Below, in pieces: positions 15,591 through 26,333 of a DNA stretch of 64,000 nucleotides. The notes below the pieces were generated by a model, which worked only from the letters and a program-made list of their open reading frames with translations, searched no databases and was not told the origin of the DNA. The translations under genes were made by a program, and so were the position numbers. Location: contig NZ_JACBFQ010000001.1 in the NCBI RefSeq assembly GCF_021401125.1, forward strand, positions 806,001 through 870,000, in the 5' to 3' direction. This DNA comes from Xanthobacter sp. NM-59 (GTDB taxonomy: Bacteria > Pseudomonadota > Alphaproteobacteria > Rhizobiales > Xanthobacteraceae). Each line of letters opens with the position of its first letter. Position 1 is the first letter of the stretch.

Positions 15591-16595
15591 TCACTCCCCC
15601 GCATCGATGGGGTCGCCGGGGAAGCGCTTCTGCAGGAAGTCCGGCCATTGCGGCGGATCGGGATCAAGCCGGACATAGCCCATGCCCCGGGCTCCGGTCT
15701 TCACATGCTCGATATGGCGCTGGATGAGGCTCGGCGGGATACGCAGCTTGACGCGGAACACCAGCTTGTCCCGCTCGCTGCGGGTTTCGACTTGCTTCGG
15801 CGTGAACTGCGCCTCGGGAGACACGAAGCTCACCCGTGCGGGGATGACGAAATCGGCGCCATCCAGCTGGATGCGCGCCTGTGAGCCCAGGGGAACCCGC
15901 ATCGCCTGCTGCGACGGCAGATAGATCTCCATATAGACCTCGGACAGGTTGACGAGCGTCAGCACCTTGCCTCCGGCGCTGACCACTTCCCCCGGATTGG
16001 CGAGGCGGTAGAGCACGCGTCCTCGCACGGGGGACACCAGTGTCGCATCGGCGATCTGCGCATCGATCTGATGAACCAGGGCCTGTGCGGCCTCGACGGC
16101 CCGCTCGCGCGCCGTCACCGTCTTATTGGAGGCATCCAGGATGGCCTTAGCCGCATCTCGCTCGCTCTGCGCCCGGTCCAGGGATTGCTGGCTCACCGCG
16201 CCCGTCTTCGCCAGACGCTGCGCCCGTTCCAGATCGGCGTCCTTCAAGGTGAGCTCGGCCTGCCGCTGCACCACCGTCGCCTTTGCCTCGAGGGTCGAAG
16301 CCTCGTCGGCGGCGACATCGGCGAGATATTTCGCGCGCAGGGCCTGCAATTCGGTGGAATCGATCCTTGCAAGCACCTGACCGGGGGAAGCAAGATCGCC
16401 CTCCTGGACCTGTACCTCCATGACGCGTCCAGCCAGCTTCGCTGAAACATCAACCTGATCCGACTCGATCCGGCCGTTGCCCGACACCAGCCCGTCGGGC
16501 AGCCTTCCTTGCTGGCCCTGCCACCAAGACCAAATGCCGAAGGCGCCCGCGGCTGGGACCAACAACAGGAGGAGCAACCATCGCCTTCTCGTCAT
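15591..16595 (-). CDS. yhiI: HlyD/EmrA-family periplasmic adaptor, YhiI-like
   Basis: 334-aa membrane-fusion protein: N-terminal anchor (MTRRRWLLLLLLVPAAGAF), a biotinyl-lipoyl half motif (RVMEVQVQEGDLASPGQVLA), a coiled-coil hairpin at about 90-190, the second lipoyl half (SPVRGRVLYRLANPGEVV) and a beta-barrel. It begins at ATG 16595. Sequence upstream of about 16690 is IS debris, so the original promoter region may have been displaced. It links the RbbA/YhhJ pump to the outer membrane. Confidence 0.88.
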   Translation of the reverse strand: MTRRRWLLLLLLVPAAGAFGIWSWWQGQQGRLPDGLVSGNGRIESDQVDVSAKLAGRVMEVQVQEGDLASPGQVLARIDSTELQALRAKYLADVAADEASTLEAKATVVQRQAELTLKDADLERAQRLAKTGAVSQQSLDRAQSERDAAKAILDASNKTVTARERAVEAAQALVHQIDAQIADATLVSPVRGRVLYRLANPGEVVSAGGKVLTLVNLSEVYMEIYLPSQQAMRVPLGSQARIQLDGADFVIPARVSFVSPEAQFTPKQVETRSERDKLVFRVKLRIPPSLIQRHIEHVKTGARGMGYVRLDPDPPQWPDFLQKRFPGDPIDAGE

Positions 16596-16692
16596 ATGGA
16601 GTTTACTCCGGTCGCACTTGACACATTCCAGCAACCGACCGCCGCGCTTGCGCCCAAGGAGCCGGGATTCTTCCCCGAAAAAGTGGACGGGT

Positions 16693-17195
16693 TCAAGCCG
16701 CTCTGCGTTCCATGTCGGCTGGGCCGATGTAGCCCCGCGCAGAGCGCAGACGGCGGGGATTGTAGAAGCCCTCAGCGTACCCGAACAGATCCCGTCGCGC
16801 CTTGACCCAGGTGGTATGGAGGCGATGATGGACCCGCTTGGTTTTGAGGGTGTGGATGACGCGTTCCATCGGAGCGTTGTCCCAGCAATCCCCCTGCGGC
16901 TCGTGGATGGGACGATGCCAGCGGTGGCGAGCGCCCCCGCGGTAGGCTTCGCGGCGGATTGCACGCCTCGGTCTGTGGGGTGGATCAGCCGGATCTTGTC
17001 GGTGACCGCCCGGTTGGCAACTGCGCTCGAACGTTCCGGCCGGGTACGCCACGCATAATCGCCGATGGCCGACAACCCCACCGGGCTGGTTTTTCGGCAG
17101 ATGCGGTTCGATCGCAGCCCACGCCGCATCCGACAACCAGAACAACGCCATATCCCGCCCTCCGTGATCCACACCCCTGTGAATCAGGAAAACAG
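16693..17195 (-). mobile_element. chimeric IS3/IS5 remnant
   Basis: Two element families are fused. From 17151 down to about 17082 the frame gives an IS5-type transposase N-terminus (FWLSDAAWAAIEPHLPKNQP), preceded by an IS end-like stretch at about 17178-17195. Then the sequence changes to the C-terminal part of an IS3-family OrfB: LIHPTDRGVQ (16959-16988), SRRG, then after a frameshift near 16893 GDCWDNAPMER and EGFYNPRRLRSA. The first catalytic Asp region is degraded. Both parts are inactive fragments. Confidence 0.75.
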
Positions 17196-17794
17196 CTCCC
17201 GCTCAACCCACTGATTGGGTTTTGGCCCTAGGTGCTCCTTCATCTGCTGGTGGGCCTGCTCGCACATGCTGATGTCGTTGATGTTCCCGGCGCTGAGCAA
17301 TAGCACACGGGGCCGACCGCGCTCATCGACCAGGCCATGGAGCTTGGTGGTGCGGCCGCCCCGCGAGCGACCTATGGCTTGGCTGAAGGCCCCCCTTTTG
17401 CGCCGGCCGCCGAGCGATGCGCCTTGATGTGGGTGGCGTCGATGGCCGCTCCGTCGAAGATGCCGCTGTGCCCAGTCAACGCCTCGAATATCTGCAGCCA
17501 CAGCCCCTGGCGGCTCCAGCGGTTGAAGCGGTTGTAGACCGTTGTGTAGGGTCCAAACTCCAGCGGGCAGTCGCGCCACCGCGCACCGCTCTTGAGCATA
17601 TGGACGATGCCAGAGATCACCCGGCGATCGTCCACACGGTGAGCTCCCTTGCGCCCCCGCGGCAGCAGCGGCTCGATCCGAGCCCACTCCTCGTCGTTAA
17701 GCCACTGAACCTGCTTGGCCATCTTCAACGCTCCCTTCCAGAAGCCTTGAATCAGAAACCAGCGATCTCCACCACCGCCTATTGAGTACGGACC
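17196..17794 (-). mobile_element. IS5-family (IS427-like) element, truncated
   Basis: The transposase is split into two overlapping frames, as in the IS427 group. The first frame (17372-17722/17728) begins MAKQVQWLNDEEWARIEPLLP and runs to IDATHIKAHRS. The second continues QAIGRSRGGRTTKLHGLVDERGRP down to about 17200, where it stops before the final catalytic glutamate region. A probable terminal repeat with GGGTCCGTACTCAATAGG (minus sense) lies at 17777-17794, beside CTAG at 17795-17798. No matching copy is seen at the low-coordinate end, so the element is truncated there. Confidence 0.75.
17372..17728 (-). pseudogene. IS5-family transposase, first frame of a truncated element
   Basis: About 117 aa with the IS5/IS427 N-terminal domain: RIEPLLPRGRKGAHRVDDRR, then a TTVYNRFNRWSRQGLW block and DATHIKAH around the first catalytic Asp. 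In intact elements a programmed frameshift joins it to the second frame. Here the second frame ends early (near 17184) without the DDE glutamate, so no functional transposase can be made. Confidence 0.7.
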
Positions 17795-17923
17795 CTAGCA
17801 TCTGCCCCAGCACGAAACGCGACTTGGGGCGCCCTGGCGTGACCGCCAGTGACTAGAAGAGGGGAGATTTCCTTTGATGTCAAAGGGCCGGCGACCGTCG
17901 GCGACCGGCTGTGATGGGTGATT

Positions 17924-18013
17924 TGGCGGAAGGGGTGGGATTCGAACCCACGGTGGGCTTGCACCCACGGCGGTTTTCAAGACCGCTGCCTTAAACCACT
18001 CGGCCACCCTTCC
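17924..18013 (-). tRNA. tRNA-Ser (anticodon TGA)
   Basis: 90-nt gene including an encoded CCA (17924-17926). Acceptor arms GGAAGGG and CCCTTCC pair perfectly. The anticodon loop CTTGAAA holds TGA (complement of 17977-17979), the T arm contains GGTTCGAATCC, and there is a long class II variable arm, as expected for serine. IS remnants begin about 125 bp beyond its 3' end, a usual place for insertions. Confidence 0.95.
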
Positions 18014-18309
18014 TGCGCCGTGGTAAGCAGTCGGGCTCTTAGCAAATGCGTGGCGTATCCGTCGAGGCCTCGCCTCCGCGCACCCCCACTTTTGCCGTCT
18101 CGGGAGTGCCGGCGGCTCAGCTCGCGCCTTCGATCAGCCACGATCTGTTTACCATTCCGTCGCGCCCGCCCCATTTTCGCCGCCTTTCGTGTTCTTCTTT
18201 GCCCAGCGTGCGGGGTGTTCGACTGCGCCGCGCGAAGGTACTTGCCTCAGGCCTCTAGCTTTGTGGCATAGTGCGAAACGGCATGGCGATAACCGGGGGC
18301 AAGCCGCGG

Positions 18310-19443
18310 ATGAGCAAAAGGCGCGCGTCGAACGATCTGGCGAATGCAGCGGGCGGCCAGCCCATGGCACCCGTCGCAGCCTCTTCGTGGCGTGGCTTCA
18401 TGTTGCTTACCGGTGGCGCCTTGGTCGGCCTTTCGCTGGCAGGTTGCAGCGCGGTTGAAACGGCAAACAACCGACTCGACCCCACTTATGGCGTCGAGGT
18501 CAGTCCCAGGGTTGTCGCCGACGGGCAGCCTGTTCCAAAGGGCGGCGGCTCCTACAAGGTAGGCAAGCCCTACCAGGTGGCCGGAAAGACCTATTATCCG
18601 GCAGAAGATCCTGATTATGTCGCGGAAGGCACAGCGTCCTGGTACGGGCGGGATTTCCACGGCCGCAAGACCGCTAATGGCGAAGTCTTCGACATGGCTT
18701 CGATTTCCGTCGCGCATCGCACCCTGCCGATGCCATCCTATGTCCGCGTCACGAATCTTGCCAATAAGCGCTCCATCATCGCCCGAGTGAACAATCGCGG
18801 TCCCTACGTGAAGGGGCGTCTGGTCGATGTTTCCTACCACACCGCCGAACTCCTGGGCTTCGCCAAATACGGCGTGGCGAAGGTGCGGGTGGAATATGTG
18901 GGGCGCGCCCCGCTCGACGGCTCCGACGACACCAAGCTTGCCATGACACTGCGCCAGGATGGCGGCCCGGCCCAGGCCCCGGCTGATTCTGGCATCATGG
19001 TTGCCTCGGCCAAGCCGTTTGTTCCGAATATTCCTGAGGCGGTGCCCGCCACAGCGTCGGAAGCCCCGCTGCCGCTCAGCCGGCCCTATGACCTTGGGGC
19101 GGATGACCAGGTGCAAGTGGCCGCGGCCGAAGAGGAAGCAGCGCCGGTGCCCGCGCGGGCGGCCGCGACAAAGAACACGACGAACTCCAAGGGCGCGGCC
19201 GCCAAGCCGAACGGCTCCACCAAGGTGGCCGACGCGAAGCCCTCGTCGCACTCGGGCGCCGACAAGTCCGCGGCCGCGAAGCCCGCTCCGGCCCGCGCCG
19301 GCTCTGGAGCGATTTCGCCGTCGGCCGTCGCGGCCACGGTGCCGCAGCCGCGTGCGGTGAATGTCGCTTCCAACGGGTGGTCGACCGGGCCGGCTGCAGT
19401 CAGCGGTCTGGGATTTGCCGGCGTTTCGGCGTCTGGCAACTAA
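18310..19443 (+). CDS. rlpA: septal ring lytic transglycosylase RlpA family lipoprotein
   Basis: Outer-membrane lipoprotein that cleaves denuded peptidoglycan strands. A lipobox LAGC occurs in the segment LVGLSLAGCSAV. The double-psi beta-barrel is clear: GTASWYGRDFHGRKTANGE, SYVRVTNLANKRS, VNNRGPYVKGRLVDVSYHTA. The last 130 residues are Ala/Pro/Lys-rich and disordered, and the C-terminal SPOR domain found in E. coli RlpA is not seen. Start codon is uncertain: GTG 18271, ATG 18283 and ATG 18310 are in frame; 18310 is chosen for a G-rich stretch upstream and a short n-region. The gene is divergent from tRNA-Ser. Confidence 0.87.
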   Translation: MSKRRASNDLANAAGGQPMAPVAASSWRGFMLLTGGALVGLSLAGCSAVETANNRLDPTYGVEVSPRVVADGQPVPKGGGSYKVGKPYQVAGKTYYPAEDPDYVAEGTASWYGRDFHGRKTANGEVFDMASISVAHRTLPMPSYVRVTNLANKRSIIARVNNRGPYVKGRLVDVSYHTAELLGFAKYGVAKVRVEYVGRAPLDGSDDTKLAMTLRQDGGPAQAPADSGIMVASAKPFVPNIPEAVPATASEAPLPLSRPYDLGADDQVQVAAAEEEAAPVPARAAATKNTTNSKGAAAKPNGSTKVADAKPSSHSGADKSAAAKPAPARAGSGAISPSAVAATVPQPRAVNVASNGWSTGPAAVSGLGFAGVSASGN

Positions 19444-20125
19444 GCTCTTCTTCCCGGCTCCAGTCACGACAAGCAGGACTCATCGGAACGACGCATCCGG
19501 CGAGGGCCCTATCTGTTCGCCTTACCCTACATTGACAAAGGTGAAGGCTGCGCGCGGATAGCGCGCGCCGTTGATTGAGCGGCTTTCGCAGATGGCCGCG
19601 CGCAAAGGTCCCGGCAAAAGGGAGAGGCCTCTCCTCTCAACGCCGAGGAACCGAGACAGCCACCCTTCGAATCACGGTGCCCATCCCGACCCGCGGAACC
19701 GTGAGACGTGCTGACGCGCCTGCCCCTCGAAACACCTGCTCATCACGGCGGCCGCTGCGTGCCACGGCGCGGCCGCAGAACGCAGAGCCGGTGCGGGAAG
19801 GAAGCCCGCCAAAGCCATGATCGGGAGCACCTCCCCAATTCCGTGGAGTGGCGAAATGTTCTAGACAGCTGCGGTGATGGGGTTGCCGGCGGGGTCCCTG
19901 GCCGCATGCCACAAGCCAGCCATGCGCCGGGCGCCGCCTCCAACCGGGATCATGCGCCACCAACGTGTGATAAGGACGACGCGATCATTCCCGAAGACAT
20001 CGCATTTCCCGAGACATCGCACTGGACGCTGTCATCCTCCCGCCCATCTCCGTGCTCATGAGTTCGTCCCGCGCCGCTGGTGTCGCGGCAGTCTCTCTGT
20101 GGCCATCGTTGATAGAGCCCACCCC
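19444..20125. other. intergenic stretch without a supported gene
   Basis: About 680 bp between rlpA and the epimerase. Open frames on both strands give basic, low-complexity translations with no recognisable domain. A 14-bp palindrome GGAGAGGCCTCTCC is present at 19621-19634. The epimerase promoter should lie in the last 100 bp, but no clear -35/-10 pair could be assigned. Confidence 0.4.
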
Positions 20126-21136
20126 ATGCGCTTTCTGATCACCGGCACGGCCGGCTTCATCGGCTTTCACCTCGCCAGACGGCTGCTGGGAGAAGGGCAT
20201 CGGGTCGTCGGCTTTGACGGCATGACCCCCTATTACGATGTGCGGCTGAAGGAAGCCCGGCACGCCATTCTCGCCCGCTTCGAGGCGTTTCAGCCCGTGC
20301 TGGGCCAGTTGGAGGATGCCGAGGCCCTCGCCGCCGCGGCGGAACTCGCACAGCCGGAGGTGATCATTCACCTCGCGGCCCAGGCGGGCGTCCGCTACAG
20401 CCTTGAAAATCCCAAGGCGTATGTGGATTCCAATCTGCTCGGCACCTGGAATGTGCTGGAGGTGGCGAAGCGCTGGCAGGTGCAGCACCTTTTGAGCGCA
20501 TCCAGCAGTTCCGTGTACGGCGCCAGTCAGAAAGTGCCGTTCGAGGAAGCCGACAAGGTGGACGAGCCGCTAACGCTTTATGCCGCCACCAAAAAGGCCG
20601 GCGAGCTGATGGCGCACAGCTATGCCCATCTGTGGAAGATGCCCATCACCGCCTTTCGCTTCTTCACGGTCTATGGCCCCTGGGGGCGGCCGGACATGGC
20701 GCTGTTCAAGTTCGTCTCCGCCATTCTGAAGGGGCAGCCCATCGAAATCTATGGGCAGGGCCAGATGCGGCGGGATTTCACCTATGTGGACGACCTCATC
20801 GAAGCCGTTGTGCGCCTCATCCCCATCGCCCCTGGCGAGCACAACAGGGTGACCACGCCGGGCGTGAGCGATTCCCTTTCCCATCAGGGGCCCTATCGGG
20901 TGGTGAATATCGGCGGAGGCCAGCCGGTGGGGCTACTTCCCTTCATCGACACCATCGAGGCGGCCGTGGGCATCCCCGCCATTCGCAAGATGCTGCCCAT
21001 GCAGAAAGGTGATGTGCCACAGACCTACGCCTCGCCGGAGCTGCTTCGCGCACTGACACAGCATGTGCCCGCCACCAGCGTCGACCAGGGCGTGAAGTCG
21101 TTCGTTGCGTGGTACCGGGACTATTACGGCGTTTGA
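20126..21136 (+). CDS. NAD-dependent epimerase, UDP-glucuronate 4-epimerase-like
   Basis: 336-aa extended short-chain dehydrogenase. The NAD-binding GTAGFIG (7-13) is at the N-terminus, the catalytic triad has S127-129 in SSSVYG and Y152-x3-K156 in YAATK, and [17 protein letters not shown] is the hallmark of the UDP-glucuronate/galacturonate epimerase (LpsL/WbnF) branch. It provides nucleotide sugars for surface polysaccharide. ATG 20126 is chosen because the Rossmann strand starts at residue 2; the frame upstream is not protein-like. No glycosyltransferase cluster is next to it here. Confidence 0.88.
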   Translation: MRFLITGTAGFIGFHLARRLLGEGHRVVGFDGMTPYYDVRLKEARHAILARFEAFQPVLGQLEDAEALAAAAELAQPEVIIHLAAQAGVRYSLENPKAYVDSNLLGTWNVLEVAKRWQVQHLLSASSSSVYGASQKVPFEEADKVDEPLTLYAATKKAGELMAHSYAHLWKMPITAFRFFTVYGPWGRPDMALFKFVSAILKGQPIEIYGQGQMRRDFTYVDDLIEAVVRLIPIAPGEHNRVTTPGVSDSLSHQGPYRVVNIGGGQPVGLLPFIDTIEAAVGIPAIRKMLPMQKGDVPQTYASPELLRALTQHVPATSVDQGVKSFVAWYRDYYGV

Positions 21137-21322
21137 ACGCCCTAGCCGGGCATAGAGCCGGGGGCTCTTCGCCCCCTTTCGGCAGGGCCTGAAATGTGCC
21201 AGGAAGCCCCGGATACCGGTGGCCGCCGCGCGGACACCCTGAGGGAAACCTGAAGCTCGCGGAACAGCGCCGATGGGGGACACGCTCGCCCACCGCCCCG
21301 CGCGCGCCAAGGGGGCGATGGC

Positions 21323-22195
21323 ATGAAGGATCCGTTCGCCCTCGAGCTGAAGGGATTGGTGGCCCGCCATCTCCATTTCGCCGGCCCCTGGCCGTTCGTT
21401 ACCTTCCGAAGCTATGTGCTGGCGGGGCGGCACATTATCTGGAAGGCGCGCCAGCACCGGAAGGGCTTGGTGCGCCGCGCCCGCGCGCTCGAAACGGCTT
21501 CCGTCCCCCTCTGGCAGACCCAGGGCTATAACTGGGCCACCGGCCTCATCTTCGCCATCGGCTCGTTCCTGTTCATGCTGGGAAGCGCGCTGGCGCTCAT
21601 CCCCGAGGGGCCGTGGCAGCCTTCGGCGCTGCTTGTGAACATCGTTTTCTTCGCCGGGTCCCTGCCCTTCACCACCGCCGGTTACATGCAGCATTTCCAG
21701 GCGGCGAATGCGGGCCCGTTCGTGGTGGACCCGGCAACGGTGCCGGCCCGCCGTATCGCGCTGATGGGCTGGCACCCGCGCAATGTGGGCTGGCTCAGCA
21801 CCTTTACCCAGTTCATCGGCACCGTGGCCTTCAACTTCAACACCTTCGACTCGATCGTCGATCCCCCCGGCTGGCTGATGCAGAACTTGGCCATCTGGGG
21901 CCCGGATATGATCGGCTCCGTGCTGTTCCTCGTGTCCGGCTATCTCGCCTTCATCGAGACCTGCCACCGCTATTGGAGCTGGAAGCCGCGGTCGCTGGAA
22001 TGGCAGATCGTGTTCACGAACCTGCTCGGCTGCATCGCCTTCATGGTCGCCGCGCTCCTGGCCTATGTGCCCCGGGGGCCGGAGGCGGCCTGGATTCCCA
22101 TGCTCGCGAATATGGGCCTCTTCCTCGGCGCACTGGGCTTCTTCGTGGGCGCGCTTTTGTCCATGAGAGAGAGCCGGGCCGCTGAGCCGGCCTGA
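21323..22195 (+). CDS. six-helix membrane protein of unknown function (possibly YrhK-like)
   Basis: 290 aa from ATG 21323, with AAGGGGG upstream. Six hydrophobic segments are visible (about 71-93, 101-121, 155-177, 190-212, 228-250, 258-281). The paired Gly-Ser-rich helices (GLIFAIGSFLFMLGS and later IGSVLFLVSGYLAF) resemble YrhK-type domains, possibly duplicated, but this is only a resemblance. The N-terminal 70 residues are basic and cytosolic. It follows the epimerase by 186 bp in the same direction and could be co-transcribed. No function is proposed. Confidence 0.75.
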   Translation: MKDPFALELKGLVARHLHFAGPWPFVTFRSYVLAGRHIIWKARQHRKGLVRRARALETASVPLWQTQGYNWATGLIFAIGSFLFMLGSALALIPEGPWQPSALLVNIVFFAGSLPFTTAGYMQHFQAANAGPFVVDPATVPARRIALMGWHPRNVGWLSTFTQFIGTVAFNFNTFDSIVDPPGWLMQNLAIWGPDMIGSVLFLVSGYLAFIETCHRYWSWKPRSLEWQIVFTNLLGCIAFMVAALLAYVPRGPEAAWIPMLANMGLFLGALGFFVGALLSMRESRAAEPA

Positions 22196-22435
22196 CTGCG
22201 GGTCGCGGAAATCAAATCACCGTTGCGTGTTCATGGCGCGATAACGGCCATTTGATACCTCCTGTGCGATATCACCGCTCATATTTCAATATTCGATTGC
22301 AGTGTACCGCACCGCGTTTCTCGGAAAACCACTTTCATCTAAGGAGAAATATTCGCGACTTAGTTCACAAACCCGACATCATGGCAGTTCTCACAAACAC
22401 ATGACCTGGAGAAGCTTGACCATGAGGGGCCACTC

Positions 22436-22467
22436 GGCTCCTTTTGCCGCGGCGGCGAAAAGGAGCC
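22436..22467 (+). promoter_or_regulatory. hairpin occluding the ribosome binding site of the GH18 gene
   Basis: A perfect 10-bp inverted repeat: GGCTCCTTTT at 22436-22445 pairs with AAAAGGAGCC at 22458-22467. The right arm contains the AAAAGGAG ribosome binding site of the ATG at 22471, and the GC-rich 12-nt loop can extend the stem. In the folded mRNA the start would be blocked. An ATG at 22422 with GGAGAAG upstream opens a frame across the hairpin, so leader translation could open it. Confidence 0.65.
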
Positions 22468-22470
22468 AGA

Positions 22471-24597
<2,127 letters not shown>

Positions 24598-24671
24598 ACG
24601 CGCGCCCCCCGGAGGGCCCCATCCCCGGGCGAGCCGGCAGCGCGCACGCCCGAGGATCACGCAGAACAGGA

Positions 24672-24702
24672 AGCGGCCGGCCCTCAGCCGGCCGCTTTTC
24701 TT
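24672..24702 (+). terminator. rho-independent terminator after the GH18 gene
   Basis: Perfect 10-bp GC stem (24672-24681 with 24687-24696), 5-nt loop, then TTTTCTTTT. Suitable for ending the plus-strand chitinase transcript. Confidence 0.85.
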
Positions 24703-24761
24703 TTGGCCATCCCCCTGCGCTGCCTTCGCGCCTAATAGGAGCCTCGGCGGGCCGCGGACAT

Positions 24762-24788
24762 GAAAATGCCCGGCACTGGGCCGGGCAT
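24762..24788 (-). terminator. terminator of the type I secretion operon
   Basis: Inverted repeat ATGCCCGGC (24766-24774) and GCCGGGCAT (24780-24788). Read on the minus strand the stem is followed by TTTTC. It lies 37 bp past the adaptor gene stop. Confidence 0.75.
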
Positions 24789-24824
24789 CGCCGATGTTTT
24801 GGACGAGGGATGCGGCTCGCGCCC

Positions 24825-26330
24825 TCACCTTTCTGTCATGGCGTGGCTCATGGCGTCGGTGAAGGGGCGCACCAGATAGCTGAGCACGGAGCGCTCGCCG
24901 GTACCGAAAACCACCTCCGCATTCATGCCGGGGCGAAGGCGGGCCTTCAGGTCCGGCGGAATGTCGGTGTCGGCCACCGCCACCCGGGCGAGGAAGAACG
25001 GTTCATGGGTGGTCTCGTCCATCAGCCGGTCGCGGGAGACCGATTGCAGACGGCCGAGCACCAAAGGCGTGCTGCGCGCGTGGAAGGCGGGGAACTTCAC
25101 CTCCACCTCATTGGTGTTTTCCAGCCGGTCGATATCCTGCACGGGCACCTGGGCGTCCACCACCAGGGGTTCGTGAACGGGCACGACCTCCAGCATGGTG
25201 TCGCCGGGGCGCACCACCGCGCCCACCGTGTAGATGCGCGGGTTGATATTCTGCACCGTGCCGGCGCGCGGCGCCCGGATTTCCACGCGATCGAGCACGC
25301 TCTGCGCCACCCGCGCGCGCTCGCGCAGATCATTGAGCTTCTGGCGCACGTCGAGGAGCTGCTTGCCGGCATCCTCCACCCGCTGCTGGCGCAGCTGCGC
25401 GATCTGCATCTTGATCTCGCTGATGGAGCCGTGCGCCTTCGCCGTATCGGCGATGTTGCGGCCCACCACGCCGTCCAGCCGCGCCTTCTCCCGCTCGAGC
25501 TGGGACACGCGCGACTTGTTCACCAGCCCCTTGCGCTCCAGCACGCGCACGGAATTCAGCTCATCTTCCACAAAGGAAAGCTGCTGCCGGGCGGAAGAGC
25601 GCTCCTGCGCAAGGCCCTCGATCTCCGTGTTGAACTGGGAGACGCGGCCGTCGAGAATCTCGATCTGGCTGTCGAAATTGGCTCGCCCGTCCTTGAACTG
25701 GGTGAGCTGGTCGATCATGGCCCGCAGCACGGCGGGGCGGTCCGTATGGTCGGAAAGCTCGGAGGGGAAGGTCACTTCCGTCAGGCCGTCGCGCTCGGCC
25801 AAAAGGCGCGATTCCATGGCCAGCGCCGCGCCGAGCTGCGCCAGCGCGGCGTCGTAATTGGCCTTCGGCAGCGTGTCCGTGAGGCGGAACAGCACCTGGT
25901 CCTTGGCGACCTCGTCCCCCTCCTTGACCAGGATCTGGCCGATGATGCCGCCCTCGAGATGCTGCACCACCTGCCGCATGCTTTCCACGGCCACCACCCC
26001 GGGGGCCATGACGGCACTGTCCACATTGCTGAGCGAGGCCCAGCCGCCGAGCCCCAGGAAGGTGAACGCGATCAACCCATAGCCGGCGCGGGCGAACACG
26101 CGGTAGTCACCCGAGGGCGGCGGCACGGCGCCGGGCGGAGGCGCTTCAACCGGCCCGAAGAGGGTGGCGACACGCTCGCGCGCCCAGCCCCCCACACGCA
26201 TGAGCGCGGTGTTCTCCCGCAGCCGGCGCGTGAGGTCGGAAAGCACCGGATGGCGTGCCAGCTGATGGCCGCGCGCGAGTCCCTGGCGCAGGATGGCGCC
26301 GACCTGACGCCCGTGATCGAGCATGGACAT
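24825..26330 (-). CDS. type I secretion membrane-fusion protein, HlyD/PrtE family
   Basis: 501-aa adaptor. It has an N-terminal cytosolic part, one membrane anchor near residue 80 (GYGLIAFTFLGLGGWASL), then the first lipoyl half (MRQVVQHLEGGIIGQILVKEGDEV), a long coiled coil (about 130-310), the second lipoyl half (IRAPRAGTVQNI) and a C-terminal barrel ending in GERSVLSYLVRPF, all typical of PrtE/HlyD. It starts 3 bp after the ABC gene stop and is probably translationally coupled. It bridges the ABC exporter to a TolC-type porin encoded elsewhere. Confidence 0.92.
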   Translation of the reverse strand: MSMLDHGRQVGAILRQGLARGHQLARHPVLSDLTRRLRENTALMRVGGWARERVATLFGPVEAPPPGAVPPPSGDYRVFARAGYGLIAFTFLGLGGWASLSNVDSAVMAPGVVAVESMRQVVQHLEGGIIGQILVKEGDEVAKDQVLFRLTDTLPKANYDAALAQLGAALAMESRLLAERDGLTEVTFPSELSDHTDRPAVLRAMIDQLTQFKDGRANFDSQIEILDGRVSQFNTEIEGLAQERSSARQQLSFVEDELNSVRVLERKGLVNKSRVSQLEREKARLDGVVGRNIADTAKAHGSISEIKMQIAQLRQQRVEDAGKQLLDVRQKLNDLRERARVAQSVLDRVEIRAPRAGTVQNINPRIYTVGAVVRPGDTMLEVVPVHEPLVVDAQVPVQDIDRLENTNEVEVKFPAFHARSTPLVLGRLQSVSRDRLMDETTHEPFFLARVAVADTDIPPDLKARLRPGMNAEVVFGTGERSVLSYLVRPFTDAMSHAMTER

Positions 26331-26333
26331 GGC

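Noticed and set aside
17924-18013. tRNA-Ser 3' end as an att site with a second copy on the left of the island
   Set aside because: I looked for the T-arm/acceptor sequence between 10.2 and 11.1 kb and found no convincing match; only the tRNA copy is seen.
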